From positions 1 to 17,089 of the forward strand of contig PWHA01000184.1 of NCBI GenBank assembly GCA_003554685.1: a stretch of DNA of 17,089 bases, read 5' to 3'. The notes under the pieces were generated by a model. That model had not been told where the DNA came from, made no database searches, and was given only the letters and a program-made list of their open reading frames with translations. This document shows positions 8,101 through 15,004 of the stretch, in pieces. The stretch comes from Halanaerobiaceae bacterium. Its GTDB lineage: Bacteria > Bacillota > Halanaerobiia > Halanaerobiales > Halarsenatibacteraceae. The first letter of the stretch is position 1, and each line of letters opens with the position of its first letter. The position numbers were made by a program, and so were the translations under genes.

Positions 8101-8219
8101 TCAACGAGTTCTTTCATGGATTTTTTGACATTACCCATCTCAAGCCGTTCTTTTAGAGATTATTTGACATTACCTGCCTCTCAGTTTGTTCTTTCAGAGG
8201 TTTTTTAACATTAGCGAGC
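8101..8219. repeat. Tandem triplication of a unit of about 40 bp between SIS and ROK genes
   Basis: Three adjacent imperfect copies (8101-8139, 8140-8180, 8181-8219). On the plus strand each shows a TC(A)-purine/pyrimidine mix, GTTCTTT, A(T/G)(A/G)G, a T-rich run, and then (G/A)ACATTA. On the minus strand each contains (G/A)(A/T)GAGxxxGTAATGTCAAA-like sequence, i.e. an SD-like GAGG followed by ATG. Unit lengths 39, 41 and 39 break the reading frame once, so the block is not a conserved coding tract. It fills most of the 166-bp gap. Confidence 0.75.
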
Positions 8220-8244
8220 TGCTGGAAATTAACCTGATTAAATT

Positions 8245-8991
8245 TTACCTCTCCTGCAAAGTCTTTTTGAATATTTTAAAAACCTCGGCATTGGTTTCTG
8301 GTGAGCCGCCAGCAGTAGGAGATTTAAAAATATCTAATTCATGCCCCATCTCTTCTAATCTTACAGCTGTTTCACCAACCAGCAGCTGAACCACAGTTAC
8401 AGCAGCAACGGTAGAGGTGGCCGCTACATTCTGTTCGGTGGTTTTTAGTTCAACTGCAGCATCAGCTATCGGAGCATGGGTATCAATTGCTATATCTGCG
8501 ACGTCAGACAACAAAAGGCCACTTTGCAGAGAAGAATCTGCCTCTTTTTGATGAGCCATACAGGTTACTCCTATGACTTTAAGCCCTTTATCTCTGGCAT
8601 ACTGGGCAGCCTCTACTGGGGCAGCATTCTTTCCTCCATGCGAGAAGACAATCAGCACATCTCCTTCATGCAGATCCTGCCACATTAAAAAGTTTTCAAT
8701 ATAGCCTTCCTGCCTTTCCAGCCAGATTAATTCATGGGCACCTCCGGAACCAACCGGGGTAAACCACATTAGATGAGGGTCCATTAAGGGATTAAGACCG
8801 ACATAGCTGCCATAGCGAGGAAAGGCATCCATAACAGGTATAACCGAGTGACCGCTGCCAAATAAATGAACCAGCCCTCCCCCCTTAATAGTTTCAGCAC
8901 AGAGCTGAGCTGCCTGGGAGATAACCTCCTCTTCCTCTTTAATCTCAGTCAAAATTGCAACTGCACTGTCAAGATAATTTGTTTTTAGCAT
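8245..8991 (-). CDS. SIS-domain protein, UPF0309-like, first copy
   Basis: Cytoplasmic SIS-fold protein of 248 residues. Seen: GSGHSV (45-50), a conserved segment LNPLMDPHLMWFTPVGSGG (66-84), ERQEGYIENFL (92-102), the phosphosugar loop SHGGKNAAPVE (117-127), KVIGVTCMAHQK (138-149), and a C-terminal NVAATSTVAAVTVVQLL helix. The architecture matches the paralogue at 3402-2680, and both belong to the UPF0309-like group rather than to MurQ or AgaS. The ATG at 8991 is preceded by GGGGGTAATAAAAA. It follows the regulator gene by 67 bp and precedes the ROK gene, so it is likely co-transcribed with them and works on a phosphorylated amino sugar made in the same pathway (inference). Confidence 0.83.
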   Translation of the reverse strand: MLKTNYLDSAVAILTEIKEEEEVISQAAQLCAETIKGGGLVHLFGSGHSVIPVMDAFPRYGSYVGLNPLMDPHLMWFTPVGSGGAHELIWLERQEGYIENFLMWQDLHEGDVLIVFSHGGKNAAPVEAAQYARDKGLKVIGVTCMAHQKEADSSLQSGLLLSDVADIAIDTHAPIADAAVELKTTEQNVAATSTVAAVTVVQLLVGETAVRLEEMGHELDIFKSPTAGGSPETNAEVFKIFKKTLQER

Positions 8992-9058
8992 TTTTTATTA
9001 CCCCCATTTATTTGATATACTCTTTAATATTAAATAATCATGTAATGTCCCGGGAATG

Positions 9059-9799
9059 CTATTCTCCCTGTTCAACATCTCTATTATTTAGTTCAACCTC
9101 CATGGTATAGATATCGCCCCGCAGGACTGAAATAGCAATTTCAAAGAGTCTGTCATCAGCTGTGTAAGTGAACCTCTTCACCCGAAAAACAGAAATTTCA
9201 TGGTCAAGTTCAAAAAGATTCAAGAGATATTCATCCTTTAAGATATCAGCATTATATTTCTCCCGGGCTCTCTCAGGAACTATCCCAGACTCTTTTAAAA
9301 TCTTATAAAGTGAATGCACTTCATAGATATCCTTCAACTTATCCAGGCTGATAAGAGACTCCGGCAAATAGGAAGTCTGCAGAGCCACGGGCATATCATC
9401 AACAAGTCTCAATCTTTCTACTTTGTGAACCTTTGTCTTGGTATCAATTTCAAAACTGGCAGCAATCTTCCTGTCAACTATTGTTTTTATATCCAATACC
9501 CGGGAAACACACTTCATATTCTTTGCCCGCATTTCTTCGGTAAAGCTCATCAGGTTTAACATTCGATTAATATTTCTTTTGGCAACATAGGTGCCTTTAC
9601 CCTGTAGCCGATAGAGATACCCTTCATTGACCAGTTCATAAACAGCTTTTCTTACGGTGATTTTGCTGACATCATATATATCCTTCAGTTCATTTTCACT
9701 GGGGATTTTTTCTTCAGTCTGGTAATAACCATTGTTAATTTTATCTATTAAGTCATTTTTTATTTGAATATAGAGTGGTATTTGATTATTATTAAGCAT
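9059..9799 (-). CDS. GntR-family transcriptional regulator, HutC/UTRA subfamily
   Basis: Local regulator. Seen: N-terminal winged helix with IPLYIQIKNDLIDKI (7-21), KIPSENELKDIYDVSKITVR (31-50) and LQGKGTYVAKR (64-74), the classic GntR DNA-binding pattern. A UTRA ligand domain follows from about residue 85, with SFTEEM and the strand pair VERLRLVDDMPVALQTSYLPE. The length of 246 is normal. Close relatives (NagR/DasR-like, PhnF, TreR) answer to phosphorylated sugars or amino sugars, so an amino-sugar phosphate from this pathway is the likely effector (inference). The ATG at 9799 has GAGGTG 9 nt upstream; the gene starts 15 bp after the anmK stop. A candidate operator lies at 16720-16744 ahead of the first gene of the locus. 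Confidence 0.92.
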   Translation of the reverse strand: MLNNNQIPLYIQIKNDLIDKINNGYYQTEEKIPSENELKDIYDVSKITVRKAVYELVNEGYLYRLQGKGTYVAKRNINRMLNLMSFTEEMRAKNMKCVSRVLDIKTIVDRKIAASFEIDTKTKVHKVERLRLVDDMPVALQTSYLPESLISLDKLKDIYEVHSLYKILKESGIVPERAREKYNADILKDEYLLNLFELDHEISVFRVKRFTYTADDRLFEIAISVLRGDIYTMEVELNNRDVEQGE

Positions 9800-9814
9800 C
9801 TAAATTCACCTCAA

Positions 9815-10981
9815 TTAGCCAGAATAATCATTGGGACCCCAGGCAATTTTTCCCATAACAACCGGATGAGCCGCCCCTGTGGCAGAGGGCACATTATTGG
9901 GTTTCTGGTGAAGTGTTTGAAATCCCAGCAGGGCAAAACCCATGGCCTCCTTAGCTTCAATAGGCACGCCATAATCAGCGGTGGCAGCCAGTTCTGTTTG
10001 GGGAAATTTTTCAGCAATTCTGGATATTAAATACTCATTATTGGCTCCCCCACCACTGATAATTATTTCATCCAGCTTATCAATATATTTACTGGCATTA
10101 TATTTAATAGCTTCAGCAGTAAATTCGGTGGCAGTGGCAATTAAATCTTCCCCGGCAAGCTGATAATTTCCAGCCTGCTCCATAACTTCATCAGCATAAT
10201 TTTTCCCAAAATCCTCATGCCCTGCACTTTTAGGAGGATTCTTCTGCACAAAAGAATGCTCCATTAATGAAGCCAGAAAGTCTTTGTCGATCTGACCCCT
10301 GCTGGCTATTTCTCCACCCTCATCATATGCTTTTTTGCCCTCAGTTACCCGGTAAACAAGCTGGTCAAGCAGCATATTACCAGGGCCGACATCAAAGGCC
10401 ATCAGATCATCCAGTTTACCGGCTGCTTTAAGATAGGTGAAGTTGGCTATTCCACCAATATTAAGTAACAATCGTTCTTTGCTGGAAGAGTGAAACATGT
10501 GATAATCAAAAAAAGGTATTATCGGGGCGCCTTCTCCCCCGGCTGCTACTTCTGCAGGGCGAAAATCACCAACAGTTGTTATCCCGGTTCTCTCTGCAAT
10601 AACTGCTATCTCACCTATCTGCAGTCTGCAGCGGCCGGGAAAAAATTTTTCATCTGGAAGCAGGTTTCTCACTGTGTGACCATGGCTTGCCAAAAATTTT
10701 ACTTTTTCTCCGGCAAATTCAATATCCTCTAAAAAGGTATTAACCGCTTCTGCAAAAACTTCTCCCAGATGGTAATGCAGGTAGGTTAATCTCTCCACAG
10801 TACCTTCTTCAGGGGGTAAAATTGTTCTCAGCTGATCCTTTAAATCCTGACCATAGGAAAAAGTATCAAAAGCTATTAAATCCATCCCAATCCCGTCAGT
10901 TCCCTTTTTATTATTAACATCAACCAGAGCAACATCGACTCCATCTCCTGAAGTCCCTGACATCAAACCGATACCATGCAT
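9815..10981 (-). CDS. anmK: Anhydro-N-acetylmuramic acid kinase
   Basis: Converts 1,6-anhydro-N-acetylmuramic acid plus ATP and water to MurNAc-6-phosphate, a step of peptidoglycan recycling in the cytoplasm. Seen: GLMSGTSGDGVDVALVD (5-21), the family's ATP loop; ASHGHTV (98-104); GDFRPAEVAAGGEGAP (138-153); LLNIGGIANFTYL; FDVGPGNMLLDQLVY; and IISGGGANNEYL near the C-terminus. At 388 residues it has normal length. Oddity: the usual DFRxxDxAxGGQGAP signature has Glu at 144 for Asp and Glu for Gln in GGxGAP. Start choice: the frame extends to a TTG at 10999, but those six codons contain the Shine-Dalgarno AGGAAGAGGTAAT directly before the ATG at 10981, and known proteins start at this Met. No murQ, nagZ or amidase gene is seen in the window. 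Confidence 0.93.
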   Translation of the reverse strand: MHGIGLMSGTSGDGVDVALVDVNNKKGTDGIGMDLIAFDTFSYGQDLKDQLRTILPPEEGTVERLTYLHYHLGEVFAEAVNTFLEDIEFAGEKVKFLASHGHTVRNLLPDEKFFPGRCRLQIGEIAVIAERTGITTVGDFRPAEVAAGGEGAPIIPFFDYHMFHSSSKERLLLNIGGIANFTYLKAAGKLDDLMAFDVGPGNMLLDQLVYRVTEGKKAYDEGGEIASRGQIDKDFLASLMEHSFVQKNPPKSAGHEDFGKNYADEVMEQAGNYQLAGEDLIATATEFTAEAIKYNASKYIDKLDEIIISGGGANNEYLISRIAEKFPQTELAATADYGVPIEAKEAMGFALLGFQTLHQKPNNVPSATGAAHPVVMGKIAWGPNDYSG

Positions 10982-11049
10982 ATTACCTCTTCCTTTCAAG
11001 TTTAGTTATCATAAAAACTGCGCAGGTTAAGCCCCAGGGCTCTCATCTC

Positions 11050-11137
11050 TGGTGCTTATCTTTCTTCCTATTCCCTTTATTCCTGTTCCTTTTAACCCCT
11101 GTCCTTTCCTCCCATTCTTCTCTGTTCCTTTTTATCC
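11050..11137 (-). other. Purine-rich leader ahead of anmK
   Basis: The 158-bp gap after the PIG-L stop is nearly pure pyrimidine on the plus strand (purine in the message), with CTGTTCCTTTT occurring twice (11083-11093 and 11122-11132) and many AGGA/GGGA stretches in the RNA. A weak hairpin (AAGC-CCAG arms, about 11029-11057) lies next to it. No gene is present; the tract may be a translation enhancer or simply a slippage product. Confidence 0.4.
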
Positions 11138-11139
11138 GG

Positions 11140-11925
11140 TTACTTTACTTCCAGTCCCAGCCTGAGATGAGAATTTGCTCCGGCAGCAAAATTGCTGACC
11201 ATTTTTTCGCACATAAAAGCCTGGGCCAGGGGAGCATTTACCTCCAGCCCTCGAACTCTGGCCATTGATCTGTAAAAAGCTGCATAGGGAATTGAAGATT
11301 CAATCCTGGCAGTTAGACTAATTCGGTATAGCTCATATTTATTAACGGCGGCAAACCATCTTTCAAAATTTTCCAGAGAAACCTCTACATATAAATCAGG
11401 ATTAAATCCCTGCAGATCTTCACAGTTTTCCCCGTAGAGCAGATGCTGCAAATTAACATTCTCCTCCGTGGATAAGCTCTCATCGAGAGATGATCTTTCA
11501 TCCAGAAATAAACTTTCATCTCTTGAAAGCAATTTTTTGACAGCGTTTTTCACCAGTAGATGAGTATTAACATGCCGGTTATGCCAGCTTCCCGACCAGT
11601 GAGTCACAATATGAGTGGGATTATAATCTCTTATCTGCTGGAAAGTCAGGTCAATCATCTCTGCATTCAGCGGAAGATCTCCAGCTGCCTGTCCCAGCCA
11701 GCACTGCTGACAGCCCAGAGTTCGGGCTGCAGCTTCTCTTTCTGCATCAAGCTGCTCGGCAAATTTAGTCTCTGTTTTTTCAGGATGCCCCCTTTCACCC
11801 CTGGTCATATGAATTATCCTGGCTTTCCCGCCCTGTGAAACTACCTGAGATATCAGCCCCCCTGCCATCAGTTCAGCATCCAGAGCATGAGCACCAAAAA
11901 CCAGCAGTTTTGTCTGAGAATTCAT
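11140..11925 (-). CDS. PIG-L/LmbE-family deacetylase-like protein with altered AHPDD motif
   Basis: The family removes N-acetyl groups from amino sugars (e.g. MshB, BshB, GlcNAc-PI deacetylase) using zinc bound by the His and second Asp of AHPDD plus a later His. Seen in 261 residues: GAHALDAELMAGG (11-23), keeping His13 and Asp16 but with Leu at 15 where the catalytic-base Asp should be; TRGERGHPE (41-49), a strong family mark; YNPTHIVTHW and HNRHVNTH (His115, 118, 122) for the remaining ligands; and YGENCEDLQGF (164-174). A Ser/Asp/Glu-rich insert with internal repeats occupies about 134-156. The ATG at 11925 has AGGAGG 8 nt before it. It sits between the phosphotriesterase homologue and anmK, suggesting deacetylation or binding of an N-acetyl amino sugar. 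The fold is certain, the activity doubtful. Confidence 0.82.
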   Translation of the reverse strand: MNSQTKLLVFGAHALDAELMAGGLISQVVSQGGKARIIHMTRGERGHPEKTETKFAEQLDAEREAAARTLGCQQCWLGQAAGDLPLNAEMIDLTFQQIRDYNPTHIVTHWSGSWHNRHVNTHLLVKNAVKKLLSRDESLFLDERSSLDESLSTEENVNLQHLLYGENCEDLQGFNPDLYVEVSLENFERWFAAVNKYELYRISLTARIESSIPYAAFYRSMARVRGLEVNAPLAQAFMCEKMVSNFAAGANSHLRLGLEVK

Positions 11926-12020
11926 TACCTAACCTCCTGAAAAACCGGCTGCCCCTAGCAAAACCGGTATTAATATGGGCCCTATCACAGCTTTATCAAT
12001 ATATTAATATTTGGGTTATC

Positions 12021-13013
12021 TTAAAGATCAGTAAAATCTAAAATTCTGGCAGGATTATATATAAGAATATTTTCCAGGGCTTTTTCCCCGATTCCCTCTT
12101 TTTTCAGTTCCGGCAGAAAAGAAGCCAGTAAATAAGAGTAACCATAACTTCCTAAAGTATCGGGATTCATCAAAGCTTCCTGGTAGAGTATATCGCTGGA
12201 AAAAATGATGTTCTGCTCAAAACCCTGCTTTACCAGCGAACAAATATTTTGTATCCTCATTCTATCAGGTATATAGTAAGCCTCTTTTTCAAATTCATAC
12301 CTGTGAAGTCCGGCAGATTCCGGACGAATATAGTCAAATCTTTCCTTACCGATGGTATCAAAACCAGCAGTTACTCCCTGAATTACGAGCTTCTTGTGAT
12401 AATAAGAACTGAGATTCAAATCAGAGTGACCTATTACTACCCGGGAGAGGTCTACACCTTCCTGCTGGAAAATCTTGAGCTGTTGCCCTCCTGCAGTGCC
12501 CAGGGTGGAGTGGGTTGTGAGCGGAGCACCTGTGGCCAGATGGGCTCTAGCTCCGGCTCTAATTGCTCTTTCTTCAACTGGCTTAATGGATTCTTTGGAA
12601 CTGCCGACTTTTATCATGCCAGCCCTGATACCGGTGCTGTCAATTCCTTCTTTAATTTCTTTAATAAATAAATTTTTCATGTCCTGAATACTCATCTCAA
12701 AGGCAAATTCTGGCATTTTATTGATTTTGTAAAATCCGGTTGAAGAGATTATATTTAATCCGGTCTTTTCACCAATCTCTGCCAGTTTTTCAACATCTCT
12801 GTCCTTCCCTATTGGAGTACAGTCAACTGCGCTCTTAAGACCATATTCCTTGGCCTGATTCAATTGTTTTATTATCCTGTTAATTGTGTTGGGGACCACA
12901 AACCTTTCTCCCCCGGTAAATTCAGGTATATTGTCTCCGGGTACCAGATGCTCATGCATCATGGTAATTCCAAGTTCTTCTTTGCTAATATTGCCCAGCA
13001 CTGTTTGAATCAT
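12021..13013 (-). CDS. Phosphotriesterase-family metal-dependent hydrolase (probable lactonase or esterase)
   Basis: Amidohydrolase-superfamily TIM barrel with a binuclear metal site. Seen in 330 residues: MMHEH (His20, His22); AGMIKVGSS with the bridging, normally carbamylated Lys135; APLTTHST (His168); VVIGHSDLN (His196); and IIFSSDIL (Asp274). The full set of metal ligands is intact, and the length is typical. Known relatives in this group hydrolyse phosphorylated sugar lactones or acyl-homoserine lactones more often than phosphotriesters, so a sugar lactone or ester in this pathway is a fair guess. The ATG at 13013 has AAGGAG 8 nt upstream. It is 95 bp after the peptide permease gene and 95 bp before the PIG-L gene; both gaps are short, compatible with one transcript. 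Confidence 0.88.
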   Translation of the reverse strand: MIQTVLGNISKEELGITMMHEHLVPGDNIPEFTGGERFVVPNTINRIIKQLNQAKEYGLKSAVDCTPIGKDRDVEKLAEIGEKTGLNIISSTGFYKINKMPEFAFEMSIQDMKNLFIKEIKEGIDSTGIRAGMIKVGSSKESIKPVEERAIRAGARAHLATGAPLTTHSTLGTAGGQQLKIFQQEGVDLSRVVIGHSDLNLSSYYHKKLVIQGVTAGFDTIGKERFDYIRPESAGLHRYEFEKEAYYIPDRMRIQNICSLVKQGFEQNIIFSSDILYQEALMNPDTLGSYGYSYLLASFLPELKKEGIGEKALENILIYNPARILDFTDL

Positions 13014-13044
13014 TGTTTTACTCCTTCCCGAATTAGATCAACTT

Positions 13045-13066
13045 CCATCTAGCATCCATCTAGCAT
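13045..13066. repeat. 11-bp perfect tandem duplication
   Basis: CCATCTAGCAT occurs twice back to back in the 95-bp gap between the permease and phosphotriesterase-family genes. It is another small slipped repeat of the kind seen in several gaps of this locus; no function is evident. Confidence 0.8.
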
Positions 13067-13108
13067 CAAGAAATTTCATGAGCTATCATTTTGCTGAGCT
13101 GGATTATT

Positions 13109-13942
13109 TTAGCTGGTATTTTGCAGATGGGGATCAGCCACATCCCTCATAGTATCCCCCAGCAGGTTTATGCCTATCACCACTATGCTGATAGCAAGGC
13201 CCGGTGCAATTGCAATCCAGGGAGCCAGGGTCATAAACTGCCTCCCTGCTCCCAGCATCTGACCCCAGGAAGCCAGGGGAGGTTGAACCCCCAGACCAAG
13301 GAAACTAAGGGAGGATTCAAAAATAATTGCCTTGGAAAAGGATAGAGTTGTCTGGGTTAAAAGCAGAGGAAAAACATTGGGCAGAATATGATGATAAATA
13401 ATCCAGGGGATAGAGGCCCCGGAAGCCTTAGAAGCTTTACAGTATTCCTCTTCTTTTATCGGAATTGCAGCACTCCGCCCCATCCGCACAAACACAGGAG
13501 TAAAGGGTATGGCAATAGCAATAATAATATTCTGCAGTGAGGCACCCAAAAAAGCCACCAGGGTTAAAGCAAGTATCAGAGAAGGAAAAGACATTAAAAT
13601 ATCAACAAAGCGCATTACTATTAAATCAGCCTTTCCTCCAACGTAGCCAAGCACTGCACCGAGAACCCCCCCAAATACTGCTGACAGCAGCATAGAGGTG
13701 ACAGCAAGAAAAAGTGAAATTCTGGCTCCATATATTATTCTGCTAAAAATATCCCTGCCAAACTGGTCTGTTCCTGCCCAGTTAGAACTGTTCGGAGATC
13801 TTAAACTGTTGATATGGTTCATTTCATAGGGGTTATAGGGTGCTACCAAAGGAGCTGCAATGGCTGAAATAATGTAGATCAGCACCAGGGTAACGCCAAC
13901 AATCCCACTTATATTAGAAAAAATTTTGCTTATAATTGACAT
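13109..13942 (-). CDS. Peptide/opine-type ABC transporter permease, DppC family
   Basis: Second inner-membrane subunit of a family 5 (peptide, nickel, opine, some oligosaccharides) importer. Seen: 277 residues, N-terminal membrane helix 12-34, the DppC/OppC hallmark GTDQFGRDIFSRIIYGARIS (57-76), a long cytoplasmic EAA loop EEYCKASKASGASIPWIIYH (165-184) ending HILPNVFPLLL, and the C-terminal signature LLGDTMRDVADPHLQ. The ATG at 13942 has a G-rich ribosome binding site about 7 nt upstream and lies 12 bp after the DppB-type stop. No DppD/DppF ATPases follow; the next gene encodes the phosphotriesterase homologue. Confidence 0.94.
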   Translation of the reverse strand: MSIISKIFSNISGIVGVTLVLIYIISAIAAPLVAPYNPYEMNHINSLRSPNSSNWAGTDQFGRDIFSRIIYGARISLFLAVTSMLLSAVFGGVLGAVLGYVGGKADLIVMRFVDILMSFPSLILALTLVAFLGASLQNIIIAIAIPFTPVFVRMGRSAAIPIKEEEYCKASKASGASIPWIIYHHILPNVFPLLLTQTTLSFSKAIIFESSLSFLGLGVQPPLASWGQMLGAGRQFMTLAPWIAIAPGLAISIVVIGINLLGDTMRDVADPHLQNTS

Positions 13943-13954
13943 TCTTCTGCCCCC

Positions 13955-14911
13955 CTATTCATATCTAATCCGGGGATCAAGGAAACCATAAATCAGATCA
14001 GTAATAAGATTAATAAAGGCAAAGAAAAAAGTTATAACTAGAACTACTCCCTGCACCAGAGCATAATCCCGGGTATTGACTGCATTTAATAGTAAAATAC
14101 CTATACCATTCAGGGAAAATACCGATTCAATCACTACAGTTCCACCGATTAAGTAGGCCATCTGCATGCTTGCCAGAGTTAAAATTGGGATAAAGGCATT
14201 TTTTAAGCAGTGCTTTATCAGCACAACTCTTTCAGTCAGACCCTTGCTGCGGGCAGTTCGCACATAATCAGATTGGAGAACTTCCAGCATAGCCGAGCGA
14301 GAAATCCTCATTAAAGCTGCAGCCATTGCTACAGAGAGAACCAGCACGGGAAAAATAAACTGCTTGAAATTGCCAATGGGGTCAGCTAAAATGTTGATTG
14401 CCCTGCCCCGGGGAGGTGTCCAGTTAAAAAACAGGGCCAGACCCAGGATAACCATCAAACCCAGCCAGAAAGGTGGGATTGATAGCCCGGTCAGGCCAAA
14501 TATTCTGATAACAAAATCGCTTAGTCCCTCCCGGTATATTGCCGATAATACCCCCAGTAAAACCCCAATAACCAGTCCAATAATTGTGGCACCCAGAGCC
14601 AGTTCAAGGCTAACAGGCAGCCGCATCAAAATTTCGGTAGATACAGGCCTTCCCGTGCGCAGGGAGTGCCCCATAGTCCCCTGAAAAATTGAAACTATCC
14701 ATCTCCGATATCTTTCAAACCAGCTGTCATCCAGATCATACAGGCTGCGGAGAGACTGAATCTGGGTTTCGGTCAATGTTCTCTGTTCAGTACCCAGCAT
14801 GATGTCGACATAATCTGCAGGCAAAGCCATGGTTAACAGGGAGATAATTATGCTGACTCCCACCAGAGCAAATAATATTAAAATAATGCGGCGAATAATA
14901 TAGGCAGACAA
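13955..14911 (-). CDS. Peptide/opine-type ABC transporter permease, DppB family
   Basis: First inner-membrane subunit of the family 5 importer. Seen: 318 residues beginning SAYIIRRIILILFALVGVS, the usual N-terminal helix of DppB proteins; a periplasmic region with GTMGHSLRTGRPVSTEILMR (78-97); helices around 104-124, 134-161, 183-203, 240-262 and 285-306; the EAA loop YVRTARSKGLTERVVLIKHC (216-235); and the ending GFLDPRIRYE. The start is TTG at 14911 with only a modest upstream GAAGTGA; I accept it because the conserved N-terminus begins here. It lies 93 bp after the binding-protein gene, behind a long hairpin. Confidence 0.93.
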   Translation of the reverse strand: MSAYIIRRIILILFALVGVSIIISLLTMALPADYVDIMLGTEQRTLTETQIQSLRSLYDLDDSWFERYRRWIVSIFQGTMGHSLRTGRPVSTEILMRLPVSLELALGATIIGLVIGVLLGVLSAIYREGLSDFVIRIFGLTGLSIPPFWLGLMVILGLALFFNWTPPRGRAINILADPIGNFKQFIFPVLVLSVAMAAALMRISRSAMLEVLQSDYVRTARSKGLTERVVLIKHCLKNAFIPILTLASMQMAYLIGGTVVIESVFSLNGIGILLLNAVNTRDYALVQGVVLVITFFFAFINLITDLIYGFLDPRIRYE

Positions 14912-14941
14912 ATCACTTCAGCCCCTATTAATAATTTTTAA

Positions 14942-14978
14942 GAACAGGAAACTGGAAAATTGCTCCAGTTTCCTGTTC
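14942..14978 (-). promoter_or_regulatory. Intercistronic hairpin after the family 5 binding-protein gene
   Basis: Perfect 15-bp inverted repeat GAACAGGAAACTGGA / TCCAGTTTCCTGTTC with a 7-nt loop, beginning 26 nt after the binding-protein stop and ending 30 nt before the DppB-type start. On the minus strand it is followed by TTAAAAATTATTAAT, not a proper U-run. It likely protects the binding-protein message and partly limits transcription into the permease genes (inference). Confidence 0.82.
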
Positions 14979-15004
14979 GATTTGGCTGTGAGCTTGCTAT
15001 TAAT

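Noticed and set aside
8079..8138. Upstream extension of the ROK protein
   Set aside because: The 20 extra codons fall in the triplicated repeat, and a strong Shine-Dalgarno precedes the internal ATG at 8078.
8245..8991. Calling the SIS protein MurQ because anmK is nearby
   Set aside because: It is too short, lacks the LTTEQRNP-type N-terminus and other MurQ marks, and carries UPF0309-type motifs.
10982..10999. TTG start of AnmK six codons upstream
   Set aside because: These codons contain the Shine-Dalgarno of the ATG at 10981, where the conserved N-terminus begins.
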